Assembly (NCBI RefSeq): GCF_011040385.1
Contig: NZ_JAAIKB010000017.1
Coordinates: 1-64,000, forward strand
Origin: Falsiroseomonas algicola
GTDB taxonomy: Bacteria; Pseudomonadota; Alphaproteobacteria; Acetobacterales; Acetobacteraceae
DNA length: 64,000 bases
Direction of reading: 5' to 3'
Shown in pieces: positions 47,714 to 57,417 of the stretch. The position numbers and the translations under genes were made by a program. A model generated the notes under the pieces. The model was not told where the DNA came from, ran no database searches, and saw nothing but the letters and a program-made list of their open reading frames with translations. The first letter of the stretch is position 1; each line of letters begins with the position of its first letter.

Positions 47714-47790
47714 TCGGCACCGGGGTAAGGAACCCCCCGGGCAGGCGGGGGTTCTGCGGGCAGGCGAAAGCCCTGCCCCGGAGAACCGCC

Positions 47791-48405
47791 ATGCCTGCCC
47801 GCCTTGCCCCGTTCCTCGTCCTCGCCCTGCTGCTGCCCGCGCCGATCCTGGCGCAGGAGGGCACGGGCGCCGGCATCGCCGCCGACCGGCCCGCGCCCCG
47901 CGCGGTGCCGCGCGCGCCCTCCCTCTCCGAGAGCATCGACGACCCCGCGACGCTGCTGCGCCTGGCGGGCCAGACCGTCGCCGCCGGCCGGCTGGGGGAG
48001 GCGCAGGACCTGCTGGAGCGTGCCGAGGCGCGGCTGCTGACGCGCTCCGAACTCGCCAGCCAGGCCGACCGGCCGGAACAGGGCGGCGCCATCGGGCAGA
48101 TCGCCGCGGCCCGCGCCGCGCTCGGCCAGCGGGACCGCGCGGCCGCGGCGGCGCGGATCGAACAGGCGCTGTCCTGGCTGGATCGCCGCCCCGCCATGGC
48201 GGCCGAGCCCGCGCCGGAGCCGATGCCCGCCGCCTCCCCGCCTCCGCCCTTCCGGCCGGTGCCGCTGCCCGGCATCGCGCCGCAGGACATGCCGGTCGGC
48301 GGCACCGCCAGCCCGCCCGTGCCGATGGGCCCCGATGCGGAATACCCGCGCGCCGCCCCGCAGCCCGGCGATATCCCGCCCAGCTCCTCCAAGGCGCCCG
48401 GCTGA
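47791..48405 (+). CDS. Secreted Ala/Pro-rich hypothetical protein
   Basis: A 204-residue protein with a signal peptide (MPARLAPFLVLALLLPAPIL, cut near AQA/EG) and GGAG seven bases before the ATG. The middle has a helical repeat, LLRLAGQTVAAGRLGEAQDL LERAEARLLTRSEL, reminiscent of TPR-like small periplasmic proteins, and the C-terminal third is Pro-rich and disordered. I do not recognise a family; relatives with the AGQTVAAGRxxEAxxxLERAExRLL pattern occur in Acetobacteraceae as far as I recall. Confidence 0.7.
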   Translation: MPARLAPFLVLALLLPAPILAQEGTGAGIAADRPAPRAVPRAPSLSESIDDPATLLRLAGQTVAAGRLGEAQDLLERAEARLLTRSELASQADRPEQGGAIGQIAAARAALGQRDRAAAAARIEQALSWLDRRPAMAAEPAPEPMPAASPPPPFRPVPLPGIAPQDMPVGGTASPPVPMGPDAEYPRAAPQPGDIPPSSSKAPG

Positions 48406-48607
48406 CCCCGACCCGCGCGGCCGTGACCGGGACGCAGGGCTGCCGCCCGGTCCCGGGGCGCGGTTCTTGCTCGCTTTTTCCAGCGGGCGCCCTTATGTGT
48501 GCGCCGCATCAAGTCAAAGGGCCCGCTTTGCGCCTGTGATGGCCGCCGTCCGGTGGCTCGTCGCGGGGCGCCCGGGGTCGGCCCGAACCGGAAGTCGGAC
48601 TGTACCC

Positions 48608-50437
<1,830 letters not shown>

Positions 50438-50460
50438 GCCGCCCCCTCCTGACGGGAACA

Positions 50461-50493
50461 AGGCGAGGTGCCGCAGGGCCCTCGCCTTTTTTT
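50461..50493 (+). terminator. Intrinsic terminator of typA
   Basis: AGGCGAGG (50461-50468) pairs with CCTCGCCT (50480-50487), followed by a run of seven T. It starts 23 bp after the typA stop. Confidence 0.92.
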
Positions 50494-50644
50494 CTGCCCG
50501 CACGGAACGGGGGATGGGGCCGCGGGGCCCATAGGATTCGCCGAAGCCGGCGATCGGGCCTGTCTCTTGGCCAGGGCCACCCCTCGCGGCCTAGCTTCCG
50601 GCGCAAGGAAGCCCGCCCCTCCCCGGCGTGGGCCCGTTGCAGGA

Positions 50645-51001
50645 ATGACGATGATGACCTGGCAGACCAGCGCCCCTGAACTGGCGGCGGAGCGGGACGG
50701 AACGACGGCCGCCTGCCATTCCTGGTGCCCCGATGACGGCGACGACGTGGTGCATGGCGGCCGCGGCATCGATGTCCTCAACCTTCCCTCCCTGACCGCC
50801 GCCAGCCTCATCGGCACGCTGCGCCTCTCAGGCGAGGATGGCGCGCGGCGCGGCCTCGCCCTGCTCATCGGCGCCGATGGCGCGGTCACCTTCCCCGACG
50901 AGGCGGGGCGGGCGCAGGTGGTGAGCGGCACTCTCGCCATCGATGGCCGCCGGCTGCGCTTCTTCGGCATCCGTCGCATCGAGTTCGGGCCGGAACGCTG
51001 A
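50645..51001 (+). CDS. Small protein with a single RTX-like motif
   Basis: A 118-residue product starting MTMMTWQTSAPEL. A DDGDDVVHGGRGIDVLNLPS segment looks like one RTX repeat leading into the 'xDVLxL' exit strand seen at the end of hemolysin-type domains; the remainder is beta-rich (GTLRLSGEDG, ALLIGADGAVTFPDEAG, GIRRIEFGPER). No type I secretion tail is obvious. It could be a fragment or a stand-alone mini RTX domain. Function unknown. Confidence 0.6.
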   Translation: MTMMTWQTSAPELAAERDGTTAACHSWCPDDGDDVVHGGRGIDVLNLPSLTAASLIGTLRLSGEDGARRGLALLIGADGAVTFPDEAGRAQVVSGTLAIDGRRLRFFGIRRIEFGPER

Positions 51002-51058
51002 ACCCTGCATCCCCGGCGGCGGCGGCGCGTTGATGCTGCCTTGCCCCGGAACCGAGCG

Positions 51059-51436
51059 ATGCGTCCCATCCTGCCGCTTCTCCTTCCCCTGGTCGCCCTG
51101 GCCGCCTGCGCGCAGCCGGCCCCGCCGCTGGATGCGACCGGGCTGACGGAGGCGGAGCTGGTCCAGCGGCTCGGCGTGCCGACCGGCAGCTACGAGGCCG
51201 AGGGCAGGCGCTTCCTGACCTTCGAGCAGCAGGGCGGCTCCGGGCCCTCCGTCACACCCTCCATCGGCTTCGGTGTCGGCCGCTTCGGCGGTGGCTGGGG
51301 CAGCGGCACGGCGTTCGGGACGGGGATCGGGCTCGGCTTCGGGGGTGGCGGCGCCCCGCGCAGCTGCACCAGCACCTTCGAACTGCAGCAGGGCCGCGTC
51401 ATCGGCGTGACGCGCCAGGGCGCCGGCTGCGGTTGA
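51059..51436 (+). CDS. Small lipoprotein with BamE-like N-terminus
   Basis: A 125-residue lipoprotein: MRPILPLLLPLVALAAC (lipobox Cys17), then LTEAELVQRLGVPTGSYEAEGRR, matching the BamE/SmpA helix-turn pattern, and a Gly-rich stretch with GFGVGRFGGGWGSGTAFGTG before a final strand pair with Cys residues at the end. Resembles a shorter form of the lipoprotein at 44512. It ends at TGA 51434-51436, which overlaps a possible TTG start for cdd. Confidence 0.68.
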   Translation: MRPILPLLLPLVALAACAQPAPPLDATGLTEAELVQRLGVPTGSYEAEGRRFLTFEQQGGSGPSVTPSIGFGVGRFGGGWGSGTAFGTGIGLGFGGGGAPRSCTSTFELQQGRVIGVTRQGAGCG

Positions 51437-51468
51437 CGCCAGCGCGCGTCGCCCGTCCCATCGCGCGC

Positions 51469-51891
51469 ATGGATCCGATCGATGATGCCGCGCTGATGCG
51501 GCAGGCCGAGGCGGCGCGCGAACGCGCCCATGCCCCCTATTCGCGCTTCCGCGTCGGCGCCGCCCTGCTGGCGGAAGGCGGCGTCGTGATCCCGGGCTGC
51601 AATGTGGAGAATGCCAGCTACGGCGCGACGATCTGCGCGGAGCGCACGGCCGTTGTCGCCGCCGTGGCGGCCGGGCATCGGCGCTTCACGGCCATCGCCA
51701 TCGCCGGTCCCGCCGGCATCGCGCTTGGCCCCTGCGGGATGTGCCGCCAGGTGCTGTCCGAATTCTCGCCGGATGGATCGCTGCGCGTGCTGACCCGCGA
51801 TGCCGCCGGCGCGCCCCATGCCACGACCATCGGCCAGCTGCTGCCCGCCGCCTTCACCGCGGCAGACCTGGACACAGCGACACCGGATTAG
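51469..51891 (+). CDS. cdd: Cytidine deaminase
   Basis: The 140-residue enzyme has APYSRFRVGAALLAEGG, GCNVENASYGATICAERTAV (zinc Cys plus catalytic Glu) and GPCGMCRQVLSEF (the two other zinc Cys). It deaminates cytidine and deoxycytidine in pyrimidine salvage. ATG 51469 gives the usual N-terminus; a TTG at 51433 overlapping the previous stop would add 12 residues and would fit coupled translation. Confidence 0.93.
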   Translation: MDPIDDAALMRQAEAARERAHAPYSRFRVGAALLAEGGVVIPGCNVENASYGATICAERTAVVAAVAAGHRRFTAIAIAGPAGIALGPCGMCRQVLSEFSPDGSLRVLTRDAAGAPHATTIGQLLPAAFTAADLDTATPD

Positions 51892-52198
51892 GGACCCTGG
51901 ATCAAACGACCTGGGGGGGGGCGCCCGCGGCGCACCGCCGGAGGAGGTCCGGTTCGGGGGGGGTGCAGCGCGCCGCGGGCGGCCAGTCCGCAGGGTAGGG
52001 GGCACCCGCTGGACCTGGGCAAAATCCTACACGGCTGGTCGGATGCACCCAAGGATATTCCACCTGCGCGACGTGCAGGCTGGGCGCGACACCCATGCGT
52101 GGGGGGCGCATCGACGTCAAACCGCCCTTCATCCACGCCGTTTGCGAAACGGGCCGCATCTGCGCCACACTCAACCCAGGCGATGATACGGGACCCGC
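51892..52198. other. 307-bp gap, GC-rich then mixed
   Basis: The first 120 bp consist of G-rich runs without clear pairing; the rest is ordinary sequence leading to the AbrB-like gene. No gene or RNA is supported. A possible TTGCGA...CACACT pair (52142-52171) is too weak to call. Confidence 0.4.
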
Positions 52199-52624
52199 AT
52201 GGACACGCGAGACCAGGACCGGCCGGAGCTCGACGAGGCTTCGCGAACGCCGCCGGTGGCGGCCGAGAAGCCGCATCGCCTGCGGATCGATGCGCGCGGG
52301 CGGGTCCTGCTGCCGCCACCGCTGCGCGCCGCCACCGGCCTGCTGCCGAACCAGCCGCTCCGGGTGGTGCTGGAGGATGACGAGTTGCGCGTCTCCCCGG
52401 CCGGCGCAGAGAAGCCGGAGGGCAACATCCGCCTGCCGACGCTGGACCGGAAGGGGCGCCTGACCCTGCCCGGGCCGCTTCGCGGCACGCTCGGCCTGGT
52501 GCCGGGCGGCACGGTGCTGATGCAGCCGACGCCGCCGGGGATGCGGCTGGTGACCCCGGCCCGGCTGCTCGGCCGGCTGCGGGAGGCGCGGGAATCGCTG
52601 ACCCGGCACCTCGAGCGCGGCTGA
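52199..52624 (+). CDS. Protein with two AbrB-like (SpoVT-AbrB) domains
   Basis: The 141-residue protein contains two tandem swapped-hairpin-like repeats: RLRIDARGRVLLPPPLRAAT (first) and RLPTLDRKGRLTLPGPLRGT (second), each of the D-x-x-G-R-[VL]-x-[LI]-P-x-x-L-R form found in AbrB and MraZ family DNA-binding domains. A duplicated domain in one chain would make a pseudo-dimer like MraZ. It is not clearly MraZ (no dcw cluster nearby). Target genes are unknown. Confidence 0.7.
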   Translation: MDTRDQDRPELDEASRTPPVAAEKPHRLRIDARGRVLLPPPLRAATGLLPNQPLRVVLEDDELRVSPAGAEKPEGNIRLPTLDRKGRLTLPGPLRGTLGLVPGGTVLMQPTPPGMRLVTPARLLGRLREARESLTRHLERG

Positions 52625-52688
52625 TCCGCGCCAGGCAAAGCGTCTGGGGGGCTGGCGGCGCGCACCGCGTCGTGGCGAGAGTGCGCGC

Positions 52689-53984
52689 ATGAACGACACT
52701 GCCCTCCCGCGCCGCGGCCGCTTCTTCAGTGCCCCCCTGTTCCGGGATCGGCGCTTTCTGCTGATGCTGGCGCTTGGCTTCTCCGCGGGTCTGCCGCTGC
52801 CGCTGGCGGCGGGGCAGGTGCTGCGGCAGTGGTTCACGGAGAGCGGCATGTCGCTCTCCGCCATCGGGCTGACGGCCTTCATCGGCCTCGCCTACGCCAA
52901 CAAGTTCCTCTGGTCCCCCTTCTTCGACGCGGTGCGGCCGCCGCTGCTGGGGCGGCGGCGCGGCTGGCTGATCATCCTGCAACTCGCGCTGATGGCCGCG
53001 ATCGCCGGCATCGGCCTGACCAACCCGGCCGGCGGCGCGGAGCTGACAGTGGCGCTGGCCGTGCTGGTCGCCTTCCTCTCCGCCAGCCAGGACATCGTCA
53101 TCGATGCCTGGCGCATCGAGATGCTGGGCGAGGATGACGAACGCCAGGCGTATGGGCTGGCGGCCTATGTCTGGGGCTACCGCCTGGCGCTGCTGGCCAG
53201 CGGCGCCGGCACCCTGCTGCTGGTGGCCCATATCGGCTGGTCCGGCGCCTATCTCTACGCGGCGGCACTGATGCTGGTCGGCATCGCCGCCACGCTGGCG
53301 GGGCGGGAGGGCGTGGTGGCGCCCGCCGTGCCGATGGGCTGGGCGGAGCGGCTGCGCCAGAACGTCGTCGCCCCCTTCCTCGACTTCATGGGCCGGCGCT
53401 ACTGGCTGGCGATCCTGGTCTTCATCGCGCTGTTCAAGCTGGGGGAGGCGCTGGCCAGCATCCCGCTGACCGTCTTCTACCGGTCGGAGGGTTTCACGCG
53501 TGACGACCTCGCCATGGTCGGGACCGTCTTCGGCCTCGGCGCCACGCTGGCCGGCGCGCTGGCGGGAAGCTGGCTGATCGGCCGCATCGGCATCGGCCGC
53601 GCGCTGATCCTGACCGGGCTCGGCCAGATGCTGTCCAACCTGATGTATCTGGCCCTGGTCGGCGGCGGGCGGGACATCCCGATGCTCTTCGCGCAGGTGG
53701 GGATCGAGAACTTCACTGACGGCCTCGCGGATGCCGCCTTCCTCACCTACCTCTCGGGCCTGGTGAACCGCAGCTTCAGCGCCACGCAATATGCGCTGCT
53801 GTCGTCGCTGGCCGCCGTGCCGCTGCGGAGCCTGGGCGCCACGGCCGGCGCGCTGGCGCAGTCACTGGGCTGGTCGAGCTTCTTCGTCCTGACGACGCTG
53901 GCCGCGCTGCCCGCCATGGGGGTGATGCTGTTCCTGCTGTGGCGGCTGCCGCCGCCGGACCGGCGGGCGTCGCCAGAGGCGTGA
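52689..53984 (+). CDS. ampG: AmpG-type MFS transporter
   Basis: The 431-residue protein has about twelve hydrophobic segments and AmpG blocks: LMLALGFSAGLPLPLAAGQVLRQWF, FLWSPFFDAVRPP, ASQDIVIDAWRIEMLGEDD and SATQYALLSSLAAVPLRSLGA. AmpG imports anhydromuropeptides for wall recycling. No nagZ/ampD gene lies beside it. Confidence 0.9.
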   Translation: MNDTALPRRGRFFSAPLFRDRRFLLMLALGFSAGLPLPLAAGQVLRQWFTESGMSLSAIGLTAFIGLAYANKFLWSPFFDAVRPPLLGRRRGWLIILQLALMAAIAGIGLTNPAGGAELTVALAVLVAFLSASQDIVIDAWRIEMLGEDDERQAYGLAAYVWGYRLALLASGAGTLLLVAHIGWSGAYLYAAALMLVGIAATLAGREGVVAPAVPMGWAERLRQNVVAPFLDFMGRRYWLAILVFIALFKLGEALASIPLTVFYRSEGFTRDDLAMVGTVFGLGATLAGALAGSWLIGRIGIGRALILTGLGQMLSNLMYLALVGGGRDIPMLFAQVGIENFTDGLADAAFLTYLSGLVNRSFSATQYALLSSLAAVPLRSLGATAGALAQSLGWSSFFVLTTLAALPAMGVMLFLLWRLPPPDRRASPEA

Positions 53985-54075
53985 CGGGCGCAGCGCTGTG
54001 ATGCGGCGCGGGCCTTCCGCGATCACGGGCGCGGCGTCACCTTCGCGCCTCGTCCAGACCCGAAGGCCTGCCCGC

Positions 54076-54423
54076 ATGTCCGCCCTCTACGCCACGCCGA
54101 TCCTGCTGCTGTTCTCCAACATCGTCATGACCTTCGCTTGGTACGGGCACCTCAAGGCGCCGTCCTGGCCGATGTGGCTGGCCATCCTGGTGAGCTGGGG
54201 GATCGCCTTCTTCGAATACTGCCTGGCCGTGCCCGCCAACCGGCTGGGCTACGGCACCTTCACCGGCCAGCAGCTGAAGGTGATGCAGGAGGTGATCACG
54301 CTGGCGGTCTTCGCCGTCTTCAGCGTGACCTTCCTCGGCGAGACCATCCGCTGGAACTTCATCGCCGCCGGCCTCTGCTTGGTCGCCGCGGTGGTCTTCA
54401 TCTTCCTGCCCGTTGGGGATTAG
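54076..54423 (+). CDS. DMT/DUF486 small membrane protein
   Basis: A 115-residue protein with four hydrophobic segments and the DUF486 motifs TFAWYGHLK, WGIAFFEYCLAVPANRLG and QLKVMQEVITL (the last two within positions about 50-75). Related to the small multidrug resistance fold; role unknown. Its stop TAG overlaps the stop TAA of convergent maf by three bases. Confidence 0.9.
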   Translation: MSALYATPILLLFSNIVMTFAWYGHLKAPSWPMWLAILVSWGIAFFEYCLAVPANRLGYGTFTGQQLKVMQEVITLAVFAVFSVTFLGETIRWNFIAAGLCLVAAVVFIFLPVGD

Positions 54424-55043
54424 GCCGAGAGCACCCCGTGCTGCCGCAGGAAGCGCAGCAGCGGCAGCAGGGGCAAGCCGAGGATGGCGCTGTGCTCGCC
54501 CTCGATCCGGTTGAAGAGCTGGATGCCCGGCCCCTCCACCCGATAGGCGCCGACGGAGGAGCAGAGGATCTCGCCCTCCAGCGCCAGGTAGTCCTCGATG
54601 AACTGGTCGGAGACGTCGCGCATCGTCATCCGGGGTGTCGAGACATCCTGCCAGATGCGCTCGCCGCCGCGCCAGGCGACGGTTGCCGTCACCAGTTCGT
54701 GGCGGCGGCCGCGCAGGGTGCGGAGGTGGTCCCGCGCGCCCTCCAGCCCGATGGGCTTGTCGAACCAGCGCACCACGCCGTCGATGGTGCAGGTCAGCAG
54801 CTGGTCGCCGCCGATGACCAGCGCTTCCGGCCGCCGCGTCGCGATCCGCATCGCCTTGGCGTCGGCCAGCATGAGGGCGGCCTCGGCGGGGGGGATGCCC
54901 TCGGCCTGGGCGGATTCCTTGATGGCGGCCTCGTCCACCGCGGCGGCGATGGCCTCGAACCGCAGCCCCGCGCCTTCCAGCATGGCGCGGCGGCTGGCGG
55001 AGGCGCTGGCCAGCACCAAGGCTGGCGTCTCCGCCTGGATCAT
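54420..55043 (-). CDS. maf: Maf-family nucleotide pyrophosphatase
   Basis: The 207-residue protein has [19 protein letters not shown] (Maf phosphate loop SxSxxR), GGDQLLTC, and the C-terminal [20 protein letters not shown]. Maf hydrolyses non-canonical or dNTP substrates. The ATG overlaps the ppsR stop (ATGA), as in the conserved maf-ppsR pair beside the alphaproteobacterial origin. Confidence 0.93.
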   Translation of the reverse strand: MIQAETPALVLASASASRRAMLEGAGLRFEAIAAAVDEAAIKESAQAEGIPPAEAALMLADAKAMRIATRRPEALVIGGDQLLTCTIDGVVRWFDKPIGLEGARDHLRTLRGRRHELVTATVAWRGGERIWQDVSTPRMTMRDVSDQFIEDYLALEGEILCSSVGAYRVEGPGIQLFNRIEGEHSAILGLPLLPLLRFLRQHGVLSA

Positions 55044-55933
55044 GGGCTGGCCTTCAGCACGGAAGCGGCCGGGTCTTCCGGCTGCTGCGCCTGGGCGGCG
55101 CGGCCGCGGCGGGCGTGCCAGGCTTCCATCAGCTGCAGGACGGTCGCCGCCGTCTCCTCGATGGAGCGGCGCGTCACGTCGATCACGGGCCAGCCATGCG
55201 CGGTGCAGAGGCGCCGAGCGGCCTGGATCTCCGCCTTCACCGCCTCATGGTCCACATAGTCGGTCACGTCGTGGTGCACGCCATGGGCGCCGATGAGCTT
55301 CAGGCGGTGGCGCCGGATTTCGATCAGCGCATTGGTCTCGATGTGCAGGCCGACGACGGGGCAGGGTGCCGTCTCCAGCTCCGGCGGCAGGGGCGCGCCG
55401 GGGACGAGGGGCACGTTCGCGGCCTTGATGCCACGGTTCGCCAGGTAGAAGCAGGTCGGCGTCTTGCTGCTGCGGGACACGCCGACGATGCAGACATCGG
55501 CCTCCGCGATGCCCGCCGTGCCCTGGCCGTCATCATGCGCCAGCACGTAATGCATGGCGTCGATCCGGCGGAAATAGTCGGCGTCCATCACATGCTGGGC
55601 GCCGCGCTTCTCCCGCGCCCTCTCGCCCAGCGCGTTCTGCAGCAGCTCCATCACCGGCTCCAGCGGCGAGAGGCATTCGAGGCCGAGGCGGCGGCAATGC
55701 TCCTCCAGCGCCAGGCGCAGGCTGCGATCGACCAGGGTGAAGAGAACGGGGCCGGGCTCGGCCTCGATCCCCTCCAGCACCCGGTCGAGCTGGAGGCGCG
55801 AGCGGATGAGGGACCAGCGGTGATGCACCACATGCGGGTCGTCGAAGCGGGACAGCGTGGCGCGGGCGATGGAGTTCAGCGTCTCCCCCGTGCTGTCCGA
55901 CACCAGGTGCAGGTTCGTCGTGCGGATCGGCAT
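55040..55933 (-). CDS. ppsR: PPDK/PEP-synthetase regulatory protein (DUF299)
   Basis: The 297-residue protein begins [20 protein letters not shown] and carries [28 protein letters not shown] (P-loop-like kinase motif), [11 protein letters not shown] and [19 protein letters not shown]. It is the bifunctional kinase/phosphotransferase that switches pyruvate phosphate dikinase or PEP synthase. Its Rickettsia homologue RP001 flanks the chromosomal origin in Caulobacter. Start at 55933 was chosen for the conserved N-terminus, leaving the 371-bp origin-like gap. Confidence 0.94.
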   Translation of the reverse strand: MPIRTTNLHLVSDSTGETLNSIARATLSRFDDPHVVHHRWSLIRSRLQLDRVLEGIEAEPGPVLFTLVDRSLRLALEEHCRRLGLECLSPLEPVMELLQNALGERAREKRGAQHVMDADYFRRIDAMHYVLAHDDGQGTAGIAEADVCIVGVSRSSKTPTCFYLANRGIKAANVPLVPGAPLPPELETAPCPVVGLHIETNALIEIRRHRLKLIGAHGVHHDVTDYVDHEAVKAEIQAARRLCTAHGWPVIDVTRRSIEETAATVLQLMEAWHARRGRAAQAQQPEDPAASVLKASP

Positions 55934-56153
55934 GCGCTTCCCTGCCCGGGCGGGGCCTGAGGAGAATAACGGGGACAGCGGGGATGACGGGGAAAACCCC
56001 GTGGGGTCAAGCCCGAAGCCGGGCGGAGTGGGGAGAACCGCGCATCCCGCGGCACACGGGGGGAATCCCGGGGGCTTCGACGGGCCACTGGGGATGATCC
56101 GGATTGCCGAACCGGGCCAGGCACTTGGCCGCCGAAGCTCGCGTGGACAGGGC

Positions 56154-56162
56154 TGTGGATGA
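56154..56162 (-). promoter_or_regulatory. DnaA-box-like site
   Basis: TCATCCACA on the minus strand differs from both TTATCCACA and TGATCCACA at one position. Faces the second site 15 bp away. Confidence 0.55.
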
Positions 56163-56177
56163 ACGGCCCCGGACCGG

Positions 56178-56186
56178 TGATCCACA
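56178..56186 (+). promoter_or_regulatory. DnaA-box-like site (Caulobacter G-box form)
   Basis: TGATCCACA is the published Caulobacter G-box DnaA site and has one mismatch to TTATCCACA. It lies 15 bp left of the AT-rich tract. Confidence 0.6.
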
Positions 56187-56304
56187 CCGCCCACAGCCCC
56201 CAATATCTACCCCTGACTCTTAAGGATTCTTTCTTCTTGTATGGATGGGTCGCCGGAAGCCGCGCCATCGGGCAGGATGCGGGCACGGATCGAGGGAGGT
56301 TGGC

Positions 56305-57372
56305 TTGACGGCTGAGGCAGGTGCGGCGACGGGCGAGAACAAGCCCCTGCTGCGGGCAGTGTCCGGGGAGGCCGTGTGGCCGCCGCCGATGTGGCTGATG
56401 CGCCAGGCCGGGCGCTACCTGCCGGAATACCGGGAGGTACGCGCCAAGGCCGGCGGCTTCATCAAGCTCTGCACCACGCCGGAGATGGCCGCCGAGGTCA
56501 CGCTGCAGCCCATCCGCCGCTACGGCATGGATGGCGCCATCCTGTTCTCCGACATCCTCATGGTGCCCTGGGCCATGGGCCAGGGGCTGCGCTTCGCCGA
56601 AGGCGAGGGCCCGGTCCTCGACCCCATCCGGGACGCCGCGGGGGTCGCGGCGCTGGAACTGGAGAAGGTGCGGGAACGCGCCGCGCCGATCTTCGAGACG
56701 GTGCGGCTGACCCGCGCGGCGCTCAACCAGCATGCGAACAAGGTCTCGCTGATCGGCTTCGCGGGCAGCCCCTTCACCGTCGCCTGCTACATGGTGGAGG
56801 GGCATGGGTCGAAGGATTTCCACACCGCGCGCGGCATGGCCTTCAACGATCCGGCGCTGTTCGGCCGGCTGATCCGCACCCTGGTCGATGCCACCACCGA
56901 CTACCTGCTGGCGCAGGCGGAGGCGGGCGCCGAAGCGCTGATGCTGTTTGACAGCTGGGCCGGCATGCTGCCGCCCAGCCAGTTCCGCCGCTGGGTGATC
57001 GAGCCGACGGCGACCATCGTGCGCAGCCTGAAGCGCCTCCATCCCTCCATCCCCATCATCGGCTTCCCGCGCCTGGCGGGGCCGCTGATCGGCGAGTATG
57101 CGCAGCGCACGGGGGTGAACACCGTCGCCATGGATACCGCCATGGACCCGCGCTTCGCGGCCTCCGCCGTGCCGGCCAATGTCGGGCTGCAGGGCAACCT
57201 CGACCCGCTGGCGCTGATCGCCGGCGGCGCGGCGCTGGAGGCGGAGGCGCGGCAGATCCTGGCCGCCATGCGCGGCCGGCCCTTCGTCTTCAACCTCGGC
57301 CATGGGATCGAGAAGATCACGCCGCCGGAGAACGTCGCGCAGCTCGTGCGGATCGTCCGCTCAGGGGGCTGA
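56305..57372 (+). CDS. hemE: Uroporphyrinogen decarboxylase
   Basis: The 355-residue enzyme decarboxylates uroporphyrinogen III in heme synthesis. Motifs: PPMWLMRQAGRYLPEYREVR (signature near the N-terminus), FSDILMVPWAMG, GFAGSPFTVACYMVEG and the C-terminal GLQGNLDPL with FNLGHGI. Start is a TTG at 56305 with GGGAGG at 56294-56299; it yields a 355-residue product (E. coli 354). An ATG 60 bp upstream is in frame but lies in the origin-like region. hemH and hemJ are 37-41 kb away, an unusual separation. Confidence 0.95.
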   Translation: MTAEAGAATGENKPLLRAVSGEAVWPPPMWLMRQAGRYLPEYREVRAKAGGFIKLCTTPEMAAEVTLQPIRRYGMDGAILFSDILMVPWAMGQGLRFAEGEGPVLDPIRDAAGVAALELEKVRERAAPIFETVRLTRAALNQHANKVSLIGFAGSPFTVACYMVEGHGSKDFHTARGMAFNDPALFGRLIRTLVDATTDYLLAQAEAGAEALMLFDSWAGMLPPSQFRRWVIEPTATIVRSLKRLHPSIPIIGFPRLAGPLIGEYAQRTGVNTVAMDTAMDPRFAASAVPANVGLQGNLDPLALIAGGAALEAEARQILAAMRGRPFVFNLGHGIEKITPPENVAQLVRIVRSGG

Positions 57373-57417
57373 GAACGCCCCACAAAGCCGCTGCGCAGTC
57401 TTGCGGGGACCCCGGGC

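Larger units (their letters stand above)
55934..56304. other. Candidate chromosomal replication origin (oriC)
   Basis: This 371-bp gap between ppsR and hemE holds two DnaA-box-like 9-mers facing each other, TGTGGATGA (56154-56162) and TGATCCACA (56178-56186), and a strongly AT-rich pyrimidine tract just right of them (56201-56245) containing GANTC sites at 56215 and 56225. The gene context (ppsR-maf on one side, hemE on the other) is that of the Caulobacter origin. No CtrA TTAA-N7-TTAA pair was seen. Function as an origin is inferred. Confidence 0.65.

Noticed and set aside
48460-48500. A promoter before typA (TTGCTC and TTATGT)
   Set aside because: Spacing of 20 bp is too long to accept on sequence alone.
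56200-56245. CtrA-type TTAA-N7-TTAA site in the origin candidate
   Set aside because: Only one TTAA (56220-56223) is present; the second half-site is TTCT, so no CtrA box is claimed.
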